A DNA stretch of 39,172 nucleotides from Bacillota bacterium (GTDB taxonomy: Bacteria > Bacillota > Clostridia > Tissierellales > Tissierellaceae): assembly GCA_030602225.1 (NCBI GenBank), contig JAUWAD010000009.1, forward strand, positions 1 to 39,172, written 5' to 3'. This document shows, piece after piece, positions 7,814 through 16,104 of this stretch. The translations under genes were made by a program, and so were the position numbers. Position 1 is the stretch's first letter. Each line of letters begins with the position of its first letter. The notes under the pieces are model-generated. The model saw nothing but the letters and a program-made list of their open reading frames with translations. It had not been told where the DNA came from and made no database searches.

Positions 7814-8746
7814 TTAGTTGCTAATAAGTGTTCCGGTTTTTCCATTTATTGCTTCTTTTGCATTTTCCAGAGATGTTATTATGGCAGTTCTCCCATTATT
7901 TGATCTCACAAACTCCATAGCAGATATAACCTTGGGAAGCATGCTACCTGGTGCAAAATGGCCTTCATTTACGTATTCTTCCATTTCCTTTAAATTAGCT
8001 TTTCTAAGTTGCCTTTGTGTAGGCTTTCCAAAATCAAGAAGTATTGTCTCAACAGCAGTGAGAATGAATAAAGTGTCGCAATCTAGAAGTTCTGCTAATT
8101 TCTCACTTGCAAGATCCTTGTCTATAACCGCGGATACTCCTTTTAGTTGACCATTTTCTTCCACTGTAGGTATTCCACCGCCACCTACAGCAATTACCAC
8201 ATGCCCTTTTTCAACAAGATCCCTTATTACTTCAATTTCCACTATACCCAATGGTTTTGGAGAAGGGACTACCCTTCTATAACCTCTTCCTGAGTCTTCA
8301 ACCATAGTATAGCCTTTAGTTTTAGCTAGTTCCTTAGCTTCTTCCTTAGTATAGAAACCTCCTATAGGTTTTGTTGGATTTTCAAATGCAGGATCATCAC
8401 CATCAACCAATACTTGAGTTACTATAGATGCAACATTTTTTTGTACACCTCTAGTTATTAACTCATTTCTTAAGGCCATCTGTAAATGATATCCTATATA
8501 CCCCTGGCTCATAGAACCACATTCTGGAAACTGAACCAATGGAATCTTATCATTAGTCTTATTTCCTACTTCAAATGCAAGATTAATCATACCAACCTGA
8601 GGTCCATTACCATGGGCAATAACCACATGATGACCATCTTCAATCAGGTCAACTATTGGTTTGGCAGTTTCTTTAACTAGAGATAGCTGTTCTTGTGGAG
8701 TATTTCCTAGTGCATTTCCACCTAAGGCAATCATTATTTTACTCAT
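7814..8746 (-). CDS. allK: Carbamate kinase (AllK/ArcC family)
   Basis: A complete 310-residue amino-acid-kinase-fold enzyme: MIALGGNALG (5-14), HGNGPQVG (45-52), FPECGSMSQGYIG, GRGYRRVVPSPKP (153-165), and AVGGGGIP (186-193) with the following DKDLASE. It transfers the phosphate of carbamoyl phosphate to ADP, yielding ATP and carbamate. Its ATG overlaps the allH stop codon (ATGA), which implies translational coupling. Being last in the allF-allG-allH operon, it most likely consumes the carbamoyl phosphate released by that complex, as ybcF/allK does in E. coli allantoin fermentation. A role in arginine-deiminase metabolism (arcC) is less likely because no arcA or arcB is nearby. Confidence 0.93.
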   Translation of the reverse strand: MSKIMIALGGNALGNTPQEQLSLVKETAKPIVDLIEDGHHVVIAHGNGPQVGMINLAFEVGNKTNDKIPLVQFPECGSMSQGYIGYHLQMALRNELITRGVQKNVASIVTQVLVDGDDPAFENPTKPIGGFYTKEEAKELAKTKGYTMVEDSGRGYRRVVPSPKPLGIVEIEVIRDLVEKGHVVIAVGGGGIPTVEENGQLKGVSAVIDKDLASEKLAELLDCDTLFILTAVETILLDFGKPTQRQLRKANLKEMEEYVNEGHFAPGSMLPKVISAMEFVRSNNGRTAIITSLENAKEAINGKTGTLISN

Positions 8747-9585
8747 ACAATTTTCTCCTCTCTATAGATTTGGAGATTGTTATTTAGACTGACATAACCC
8801 GCCACTACACCAAGAAATGTGTCAACCCCAGAAGTTTCTCCATGTTGTACTAAATCCTTTAATGACTTTTCATCATAAATGTTCAGTTGAATGTAGTTTA
8901 CTAATCTTATGATATTTTGACTAAATTCTCCCCTTAATGCTTTTAATATATAATCTGCACCAATATCAGTTGTATACTTGTGTATATTTCTCACCAATTC
9001 TTGTTTTACTTCATGAAAATCCTCATCAAAATAATTATTTGCAAATAACGAAGCTAGAAAACCTACAAAAAAGTCATCTCCAGATGGTGTTAAACCCTCA
9101 CCTCTGCCTATAATTAATCTTAAATCATTAATATCTGATGTGGTTATTATTCTATTGATGAGATTTCCAACTTCATTTAATGTAGCTGGATAGAACTTCC
9201 TCTTCAAAATCCCATGAATTTCAGTATTTAAGATGCCTAATCCATTTCTCTTGTTCAATTCTAGAAACTTCTTGAAGTAAATACTCAAAATTCTAATATC
9301 AGGTAGAATTGGATAATTTAATATTTTCGAGTTGTATTTGTATGAGTTTGATGGTTCCAGGACAAAGTTCTTGTCTTGGATCCAATCTAGGTCCCCCTCC
9401 TCAACAATCACACCAAGTGGCGGTAATACATCTTTAATAGTAGTAAAAACCATCATTCCATGATTGGTTTTTACATTAATTGTATTCTTAAAAACACTGT
9501 GAATATTAATTTCTTTCTCCAGTTCCAATACTTTTAATGTGTTAATATCTATTGCAACTGGTTTAATTTTTTTCTTCCTCTGCAT
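8743..9585 (-). CDS. allH: Oxamate carbamoyltransferase subunit AllH (DUF2877 family)
   Basis: A 280-residue DUF2877 protein. The conserved block GRGEGLTPSGDD (160-171) and the C-terminal HGETSGVDTFLG match the E. coli YlbF family, shown in E. coli to be one of three proteins needed for oxamate (oxamic) transcarbamylase. The enzyme phosphorolyses oxalurate to oxamate and carbamoyl phosphate. The individual role of this subunit is not known to me. The 5' end overlaps allG by 23 nt and the 3' end overlaps allK by 4 nt. The ATG at 9585 has GGTGG about 6 nt upstream, inside allG. Confidence 0.85.
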   Translation of the reverse strand: MQRKKKIKPVAIDINTLKVLELEKEINIHSVFKNTINVKTNHGMMVFTTIKDVLPPLGVIVEEGDLDWIQDKNFVLEPSNSYKYNSKILNYPILPDIRILSIYFKKFLELNKRNGLGILNTEIHGILKRKFYPATLNEVGNLINRIITTSDINDLRLIIGRGEGLTPSGDDFFVGFLASLFANNYFDEDFHEVKQELVRNIHKYTTDIGADYILKALRGEFSQNIIRLVNYIQLNIYDEKSLKDLVQHGETSGVDTFLGVVAGYVSLNNNLQIYREEKIV

Positions 9586-10831
9586 ATTTTTCCACCAATC
9601 CTTTTAAAGCCTGTGTAAAACAACCATATGGTGCTCTAACAGTACCAGCGCCAATCTGACCAACTCCTGCTTTTTTATGTGCAATGCCAGTATTAATAAG
9701 TGGTGTAATGCCAGTCTCCACAACCTTTCTTACATCAATTCCAACAACTGCACCTTTAAAATCCCAGGTGGGTATTGCTAAATTTTGGTTGTGAGAAAAT
9801 GTAATTTCCTCCATTTCATCACTTATCTCTTGGGCAGCATTAAATCCATCTGCACCTACGAATCTAGTAACTCCTGGTGCAGCAATCATAGCCATTCCAC
9901 CAACTCCAAAAGTTTCTGTAATAGCACTATCTCCCATATCCATATTTGCTTCTTCCTGAGAATAACCAGTAAAGAATAAACCCTTAGGCATGTTAACGGG
10001 AGCTACAAACCACCTTTCACCCAATCCTGATACTTTTATTGCAAACTCTTTGCCATTCCTAGTCATTGCAGTTACTATGGTTCCTTCTCCAATGGATTTT
10101 GCTGCATCCATAACTGATTTGCAATAAGCCATTGCAATGTTTAGGAAGAACTGATCTGTATCTGCTAAAAATTTCGTTACTGCTATCAAATCTTCTTTAG
10201 GTATATCAAGTTGTTGAATGTATGGTGTTATATCCTTCATAAAAAGTGCTGATGCTGCAATGTTTCTCTGGTGGAATTCATCACCCATGGTTAATGCTTT
10301 CGCTACAATAACATTTAGGTTCATACCTCCATCTATAAGTTTTAAGGCATTGGATAAGGTAGGTCCTAGAGTGTTTTTCATCCAATGAAGCCTGTTTATT
10401 ACTTCCTCACTATATGCACCAAACCTAAGAACTTTACCTATGCCTTCATTCAAATTACAATAGGCCTTATTGCCATGTTCTTTGTTTTCCACCACTAGTA
10501 CTGGCATATTACCTGAAGTTATCCCACCCATGGGTCCTACTGCGTTTACGTCATGACAGGGAATAAACTCTATTTCACCTTTTTCCAGCATACTGTGGGC
10601 TTCTTCCTTTGATTTAGCCCAACCTTCAAACAGCACTGCACCATAGCATGATCCCTGCATTGGTTCAGTCATTTCTTCCCATTTTATAGGAGGACCTGCA
10701 TGTAATAAAACCTTATCCTCTAACTTATTGATAACTGACTTTGCTGGAACAACATCCACTAAGAATGGTTGTGCTGCAAGGATTTTTTCTACTACTGCAT
10801 CATTTGCCTTATCTAAATTCTCATATAACAT
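9563..10831 (-). CDS. allG: Oxamate carbamoyltransferase subunit AllG (DUF1116 family)
   Basis: A 422-residue DUF1116 protein (E. coli YlbE family). Conserved segments include LLHAGPPIKWEEMTEPMQG (42-60), CHDVNAVGPMGGITSGNMP (92-110), NLNEGIGKVLRFGAY (126-140), HWMKNTLGPTLSNAL (149-163), FFTGYSQEEANMDMGDSAI and MAMIAAPGVTRFVG. With AllF and AllH it forms the oxamate transcarbamylase acting on oxalurate. It starts 11 nt after the allF stop, with an SD of GGAGGG. I see no truncation or frame break. Confidence 0.9.
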   Translation of the reverse strand: MLYENLDKANDAVVEKILAAQPFLVDVVPAKSVINKLEDKVLLHAGPPIKWEEMTEPMQGSCYGAVLFEGWAKSKEEAHSMLEKGEIEFIPCHDVNAVGPMGGITSGNMPVLVVENKEHGNKAYCNLNEGIGKVLRFGAYSEEVINRLHWMKNTLGPTLSNALKLIDGGMNLNVIVAKALTMGDEFHQRNIAASALFMKDITPYIQQLDIPKEDLIAVTKFLADTDQFFLNIAMAYCKSVMDAAKSIGEGTIVTAMTRNGKEFAIKVSGLGERWFVAPVNMPKGLFFTGYSQEEANMDMGDSAITETFGVGGMAMIAAPGVTRFVGADGFNAAQEISDEMEEITFSHNQNLAIPTWDFKGAVVGIDVRKVVETGITPLINTGIAHKKAGVGQIGAGTVRAPYGCFTQALKGLVEKYAEEEKN

Positions 10832-10842
10832 TATATTCCCTC

Positions 10843-12513
10843 CTATTTATCCTTAAGGATTCTTAACAATCTCTGTAGTTCTTTATCTCCACCTGCTACT
10901 GGTGACCAATTGTATTGTATTACATCCACCCCTTGATCAAATAAGGTTTGTGAGAAACTCTCCAAGCCAACATTTATAATTCTTAACTCACTATTTAGTA
11001 TATTAGGCTTAACATCCTTCTTTATATCATTCTTTTTATCTAAATACTCCACAGCTTCTTTTGCTAGTTTAGCAGCAGATGCATTTGAATCTAAAACGAG
11101 TACTCCAGATTCTTCCAGAATCCTAACCTGTTGAGAGTATACTTGCTTATCCATTTCTGTTCCGCAAACCGATGCCAGGAATACTATCTCTCTTCCACTA
11201 TCCTTATAATATTCATTTACTTCCATTATTGCTGGACCCAGTGAACCAGCCATATCCGTATTTGATCCATATCCAATAACATTATCAAGTAAAACCACTG
11301 CCACATCTTCCAATCTCTTAAGATTCTTAACTGCCTCCACTCTCGTTGTAGGATCTATCATTGGATGTGGTCTGCCTTTAGTATATTGATCATCTCCAAA
11401 ATCAATAATTCTATGCTTGGAATTTAACATACCTTCCTTGAGAATATTCTTGGACTCACCTGCAAGTGTTCCTCCACCGTAATATCCGTGAATTTGTCTT
11501 TGGTTTGGGTTCTTTTTTATAATTTCAAGTTTGCCCATAATTTTTTCTAATTTGTTCTTACTACTTCCAAATTTCTTACTTAAGTACAGGGATAAGTATG
11601 CTGTTTCTTCTAATGTATTAGCAAAGTAGACATTATCTTCCCTCTCCATTTGTCCATCGCCTAAAAATAATGCAACTACTATCTTGTTCATTGTCTTAAA
11701 CTTACTTACTATCTTCTCCTTGACTTCTTTTGCTGGTGGTTTAGATATAAATACGATTAATTCACTTGAATCATCATACTCCAGAAGCTCCAAAGCTTTC
11801 ATAGCAGAAATCCCGCCTATTTCCAAGGCCAAATCTCTTCCTCCTATGCCTATTGCATGGGATATTCCCCCTCCAAGTCTTGTTATTAAACTGGTAACCT
11901 CTTGAATCCCTGTTCCAGATGCCCCCACAACACCAATATTTCCCTTATTCACAACATTGGCAAAAGCTAAAGGTGTATTAGATATTATTCCCGTGCCACA
12001 ATCTGGTCCCATAACTATCAAGCCTTTTTCATTTGCCTTATCCTTTAGTTTTCTCTCTTCCTCCATTGACACGTTATCGCTGAATATAAACAAATTCAAA
12101 CCTTTATCTAAAAGCCTATTTCCTTCATCAAAGACATACTCTCCTGGTATTGATACCAGTGCTAAGTTTGTATTATCCATTTTTTTAATGGCAGTATCCA
12201 AGCTTCTTACCTTTATTATATTTGATCCCCTGGATGAAAGTGATAGCTCACTTATAAACTTATCTAGCTCCAATTCAACTACGCTGACCATACTTGAATC
12301 TTCTGATTCAACCGCTATACAAATATCATTTGGATTTGCTGTGTCAAACTCAACAGAGTACATGTTGGTGTTTTTAAAAATATCTTTATTTGCAGGTGTA
12401 CCCATCATAATTGAAACCTTACTAACTCCATCCATTGATGAAAGCTTTGAACTTAAGAGCATAAGGTTTACAGAGTCCTGATAAGTATTCCTTTTAACAA
12501 GTCCGAATATCAT
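10843..12513 (-). CDS. allF: Oxamate carbamoyltransferase subunit AllF (FdrA, succinyl-CoA-synthetase-like fold)
   Basis: A 556-residue FdrA-family protein that aligns with E. coli FdrA end to end: KRNTYQDSVNLMLLSSKL, MMGTPANKD, GPDCGTGIISNTPLAFANV (from about 169), VVGASGTGIQEVTS (195-208), GIGGRDLALEIGGISA, FISKPPAKEV, DFGDDQYTKGRPHPMIDPT, and QYNWSPVAGGDKELQRLL at the C terminus. The fold is shared with succinyl-CoA synthetases. I chose the ATG at 12513 with GGAG 9 nt upstream, because it matches the E. coli start. An in-frame TTG 36 nt upstream would add 12 unaligned residues. It is the first gene of the allF-allG-allH-allK operon and is divergent from the LctP-like permease. Confidence 0.92.
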   Translation of the reverse strand: MIFGLVKRNTYQDSVNLMLLSSKLSSMDGVSKVSIMMGTPANKDIFKNTNMYSVEFDTANPNDICIAVESEDSSMVSVVELELDKFISELSLSSRGSNIIKVRSLDTAIKKMDNTNLALVSIPGEYVFDEGNRLLDKGLNLFIFSDNVSMEEERKLKDKANEKGLIVMGPDCGTGIISNTPLAFANVVNKGNIGVVGASGTGIQEVTSLITRLGGGISHAIGIGGRDLALEIGGISAMKALELLEYDDSSELIVFISKPPAKEVKEKIVSKFKTMNKIVVALFLGDGQMEREDNVYFANTLEETAYLSLYLSKKFGSSKNKLEKIMGKLEIIKKNPNQRQIHGYYGGGTLAGESKNILKEGMLNSKHRIIDFGDDQYTKGRPHPMIDPTTRVEAVKNLKRLEDVAVVLLDNVIGYGSNTDMAGSLGPAIMEVNEYYKDSGREIVFLASVCGTEMDKQVYSQQVRILEESGVLVLDSNASAAKLAKEAVEYLDKKNDIKKDVKPNILNSELRIINVGLESFSQTLFDQGVDVIQYNWSPVAGGDKELQRLLRILKDK

Positions 12514-12587
12514 ATTCTCACTCTCCGATCTGATTTTCAAGAATCTCAATATCTTTACATTGAAATTCTACCATTAAAAACAATGCT

Positions 12588-12630
12588 AAACCTTATCACT
12601 AATTGATAAGGTTTTGTCTTTTTTTTTCTT
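12588..12630 (+). terminator. Terminator-like hairpin in the allF/permease divergent region, pointing toward the permease
   Basis: AAACCTTATCA (12588-12598), loop CTAAT, and TGATAAGGTTT (12604-12614) form a perfect 11-bp stem. On the plus strand it is followed by TGTC and a run of nine T. No plus-strand gene ends here. It could block antisense transcription, attenuate the permease leader, or act as an operator. Confidence 0.55.
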
Positions 12631-12632
12631 TA

Positions 12633-12676
12633 TTTGGATATATTTTCATTGTTTTATGTCCTTTTTGGATAATTTT
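12633..12676. promoter_or_regulatory. Paired TTTGGATA direct repeats, candidate regulator sites
   Basis: TTTGGATATATTTT (12633-12646) and TTTGGATAATTTT (12664-12676) repeat with 31 nt between equivalent bases, about three helical turns. They sit midway between divergent allF and the permease. TTGGATAA is one base from the TTGGTTAA core reported for PucR boxes, so PucR is the natural candidate. Not tested. Confidence 0.35.
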
Positions 12677-12761
12677 ATTAATCTGTATTATCATACTTAA
12701 GCATTGCAAGAATCTTTAAGAGAAGATACACTCTAGATATAATATTTTTGGAGGTTGTAAT

Positions 12762-14366
12762 ATGACACTACAATATAACTTTACATATTGGTTATTATCT
12801 TCTGCACCAATTTTACTATTGTTATTCTTTATGATGATCATGAAATTACCTGCTTTGAAAGCTGCTCCAGTAACTCTTCTTATTACTATTGTTTCGGGAT
12901 TATTTGTATTTAAGGGAGGGTTACTACTAGTTGGAGTTGAATTAGGCAAGGCTTTGTGGAATTCCATCAGTATAATATCTGTAGTAATAACTGCAATTCT
13001 ACTTTATGAAACAAGCAAGGAGGCTAATGCTTTTAGTGTACTAAATAAAGCCTTTGTAAAAATCGCACCCAATGAATTAATCAGAATACTATTAATCGGT
13101 GTAGTTTTTTCAAGCTTTCTACAAGGTGTTACTGGTTTTGGGGTTCCTATTCTGGTAACTGCACCATTATTAATAGGTATTGGAGTTTCTCCCATCTACT
13201 CTGTAGTAATACCATTAATCGGTCATTGCTGGGCTGGAACATTTGGAACTCTTGCATTAGCTTGGCATGCATTATTATTACAGGCTGATACCATCTCTCC
13301 ACAAATTATATCCCAGGCTGCAATTTATACTTCAATATTACTTGGTATACTAAACCTTGTATCTGGTATGATGATAGCATATATCTATGGTGGCTTTACA
13401 GGCCTCAGAAAGGGCTTTGTAGCGGTTTTGTTAATCTCTTTGACCCAATCGATAGGCCAGGTGATAATTACCCAAATAAACCCTGATTTAGGGGTCTTCA
13501 TTCCAAGTACCATGTCGGCTCTGGTATTGTATTTGCTTTCAAAATCATCACTATATAAGAATAATTGGAAGTTTGAAAAATCCAAGATAATAATTCTCAA
13601 AGAGTTTAATGGTGAAAATGAAACTGAAAATCTAAAAGTTTATGAAGCTTTCTTGCCTTATATTATTATGACCATCTTAACATTGGTGATTTTATTAGTT
13701 CCAACTGTTAATCAGTTGTTTGGACGAATAAGTTTTGGTCCTTCTTTTCCAGAGACTATATCTGGCTTTGGGGTATTGAATAATTCAGTATATACTTATT
13801 CACCAATAAAACCATTTACACATGCTTCATTTCTTCTACTTCTATCCTCCCTATCTGGATATATCTACTATAGAAGAATTGGAGAGATCCAAAAAAACAG
13901 ATTTGGATTAGTATTGGGAAGAACATTAAGAAAAGCAATTCCATCAAGTATTGCAGTTATATCATTGATCTCAATATCAAGGATAATGACTGGTACTGGA
14001 CAAACTGAAATACTAGCTGTGGGAGTGTCCTCGTTGTTTGGATACTACTATTCACTTGTATCCCCTTTTGTGGGACTCTTAGGTGCTTTTATAACCAGTA
14101 GTAATATGTCATCGAATATACTATTTGGAGGATTTCAATATGCATCTTCATTGGTTTTGGATATTGATAGCCATCTCCTTCTTGGTGCTCAGACAGCAGG
14201 TGGAAGTATTGGCACTTCCATAGCCCCAAGTAATATTATTTTAGGTGCTACCACTGCAGGTATACTAGGCAAAGAAGGAGAGATCCTTAAAAAGAATCTC
14301 CCCTTTGTACTTATAATTACAACTATTTTTGGAATAATAACATTTCTAATTTCAAACATAAATTAA
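12762..14366 (+). CDS. LctP-family permease (lactate/glycolate permease-like)
   Basis: A 534-residue membrane protein with about a dozen hydrophobic segments, resembling the L-lactate permease (LctP/LldP/GlcA) family. Family-type segments include FLQGVTGFGVPILVTAPLL (119-137), GHCWAGTFGTLALAWHAL and GAFITSSNMSSNILFGGFQ with NIILGATTAGI late in the protein. These carriers move lactate, glycolate and other 2-hydroxy or 2-oxo monocarboxylates by proton symport. SD GGAGGT lies 7 nt before the ATG. It is divergent from the oxamate-producing operon and oriented against the local strand bias. By context it may export oxamate, which is isosteric with pyruvate, or move glyoxylate, glycolate or allantoate; the substrate is not determined by the sequence. 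Confidence 0.85.
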   Translation: MTLQYNFTYWLLSSAPILLLLFFMMIMKLPALKAAPVTLLITIVSGLFVFKGGLLLVGVELGKALWNSISIISVVITAILLYETSKEANAFSVLNKAFVKIAPNELIRILLIGVVFSSFLQGVTGFGVPILVTAPLLIGIGVSPIYSVVIPLIGHCWAGTFGTLALAWHALLLQADTISPQIISQAAIYTSILLGILNLVSGMMIAYIYGGFTGLRKGFVAVLLISLTQSIGQVIITQINPDLGVFIPSTMSALVLYLLSKSSLYKNNWKFEKSKIIILKEFNGENETENLKVYEAFLPYIIMTILTLVILLVPTVNQLFGRISFGPSFPETISGFGVLNNSVYTYSPIKPFTHASFLLLLSSLSGYIYYRRIGEIQKNRFGLVLGRTLRKAIPSSIAVISLISISRIMTGTGQTEILAVGVSSLFGYYYSLVSPFVGLLGAFITSSNMSSNILFGGFQYASSLVLDIDSHLLLGAQTAGGSIGTSIAPSNIILGATTAGILGKEGEILKKNLPFVLIITTIFGIITFLISNIN

Positions 14367-14368
14367 AA

Positions 14369-14398
14369 GGAAGTAGCTAAGGCTACTTCCAAAATTTT
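14369..14398. terminator. Terminator between the permease and the M23 peptidase gene
   Basis: A perfect 9-bp stem GGAAGTAGC (14369-14377), loop TAAG, and GCTACTTCC (14382-14390) is flanked by an A-run and AAAATTTT between two convergent genes. It can serve both strands. Confidence 0.7.
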
Positions 14399-14402
14399 CT
14401 AA

Positions 14403-15839
14403 TTAATATATAAATCTACTTGGATTCTGGTTTACTCCATTAACTAAAACCTCAAAGTGAAGATGTGATCCTGTAGATCTACCTGTACTTCCCATATTTG
14501 CTATATGCTGTCCTTGATAAACCCTATCTCCTGACTTAACAAGAAGCTTACTAGCGTGGGCATATCTTGTTGTATATCCGTTTTCATGACTTATTTCCAC
14601 CATATAACCATATGATCCCTTATATCCAGAGAATGTAACTCTTCCGCCATCTGCTGCATATATTGGTGTCCCTACACTATTGGCAATATCAATACCTCTG
14701 TGCATACTTCCACCTCTCATGCCATAAGGAGAGCTTACTCTTCCCCTAGTTGGTACGATAAATGTACCTCTTGCAGCTGTTTTTGGCAATTCCTTTGTTC
14801 CTTGTAACACTATCTCTTTTTTTGGTTCTTCTATTACTATCTCTTCAATTATTTCCCTATCTGCTAAAATTCCATTATGTTTTACTTCATTCGCTACTAT
14901 TTCTGATATTCCTTTTACACCTTTTACTACTACCTTTTTCTGGTTTTTATACATGCTACTATCCTGCTGTACCTCAGTTGGATAATCCGTTGCCTCTGTA
15001 TATTCCACTTCTTCGTATGTTACAACCGTAAGTAGTGGTACAGGTACAAATAAGTTAACTTCATCACCCGGTTTTAATTTTTGAGGATCTTGACCTGGGT
15101 TTGCTTCTATTAACTCATCAACTGTAGTCTCATACATCCTAGCAATAATCCAGTAACTTTCTCCAACTTCAACAGTATGGGTTCTCATTTCTTCCTTACC
15201 TTGTTGTATGGTTTCAACTAACTGAATCATTTCTTCCTCATTTACAAAATCGCCATAATTAACTTCCACTGGCTTCATTTCAATGTTTTCTAAGAACTCA
15301 ACCTTAGTTAGAACTGATTTTCTTGTTTCTGATTCGATTACATTCACAAAAGGTTCTTTGATTCTATCCAAAACAAAATTGATTTCATCTTCCGACTTGA
15401 AAATTCCAAAACTTTCGCCATCTACAAAAAACTCTAATGCTGTAACTTTAAAGTTAATATTCCTTTCAATATTTCTTACAAGTTCATTTTTTTCAGTAAG
15501 TTCTTCGTCCTTAGCATGAGTTGGTTCAAATGTTAGCTCTTTGTCTAATACGACTTCCATGTCATATGTATTAGTTAACTTTTCTTCAACTTCGTGATAT
15601 GCTTCATGCGCTAAATCTTCGGTTCTAATAGTACCTATGTGGTTGTCCCCTAAGTATACATCAAATCCTCTGGTTTTTTCCTCATTTATTGAGTAACTAA
15701 CATAGGAAACGCTTGCTATGGTTATCGCCAAAACCATTACTACTATAATACTCAGGAACTTATTGTTATTCTTCTTATTTTTATGTGTCTTTTTTCTTCT
15801 ATTATCGTCAAAGTTAAGCGATGAAGAGTTTTGCTTCAT
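14403..15839 (-). CDS. Membrane-anchored LysM-G5-M23 peptidoglycan endopeptidase
   Basis: A 478-residue protein with a short basic cytoplasmic N terminus (many Lys/Asn), one membrane anchor at about 28-49, and an extracytoplasmic region of about 170 residues without a named domain. Then come a LysM repeat (221-266, THTVEVGESYWIIARMYE), a G5 domain (about 272-347, VVVKGVKGISEIVANEV and HNGILADREI) and a C-terminal M23 domain (about 377-472). The LytM-type zinc site is complete: H380 and D384 in HRGIDIA, H428 in RYAHAS, and H459/H461 in GSHLHFEV. It should cleave peptide crosslinks in peptidoglycan. The ATG at 15839 lies 8 nt after GGAGGAG; the upstream in-frame start has no such support. Substrate bond and physiological role are unknown. 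Confidence 0.88.
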   Translation of the reverse strand: MKQNSSSLNFDDNRRKKTHKNKKNNNKFLSIIVVMVLAITIASVSYVSYSINEEKTRGFDVYLGDNHIGTIRTEDLAHEAYHEVEEKLTNTYDMEVVLDKELTFEPTHAKDEELTEKNELVRNIERNINFKVTALEFFVDGESFGIFKSEDEINFVLDRIKEPFVNVIESETRKSVLTKVEFLENIEMKPVEVNYGDFVNEEEMIQLVETIQQGKEEMRTHTVEVGESYWIIARMYETTVDELIEANPGQDPQKLKPGDEVNLFVPVPLLTVVTYEEVEYTEATDYPTEVQQDSSMYKNQKKVVVKGVKGISEIVANEVKHNGILADREIIEEIVIEEPKKEIVLQGTKELPKTAARGTFIVPTRGRVSSPYGMRGGSMHRGIDIANSVGTPIYAADGGRVTFSGYKGSYGYMVEISHENGYTTRYAHASKLLVKSGDRVYQGQHIANMGSTGRSTGSHLHFEVLVNGVNQNPSRFIY

Positions 15840-16104
15840 TGATAAATCTCCTCCAGACCTTACCCTTCGATTTTCAGGTAATTTATTTTTGTAACCTTTT
15901 TGTAACATTCATGAAAACATTATACCAATATCGTAAAATAATTACAACATTTTATCTTAATAAATATTCTGTTAATTTAATGCGGTAATTAGTTTCCATG
16001 AAATCCTGTGTTTACCTTATTAACTAGGTTTAAGTCCTTGTCAAATATTACCATTGTGCGTAATGTGCAATTGTTACAAAAACTTAACAATTATGAAAAT
16101 CCAT

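Noticed and set aside
11957-12481. A 174-codon plus-strand open frame
   Set aside because: It is an antisense shadow of allF, with Ser/Leu-rich low-complexity content and no start signal.
16069-16092. AATTGTTA...TAACAATT inverted repeat after the lipid kinase
   Set aside because: It is AT-rich with no clear T-tail on the minus strand, so it is too weak to call a terminator.
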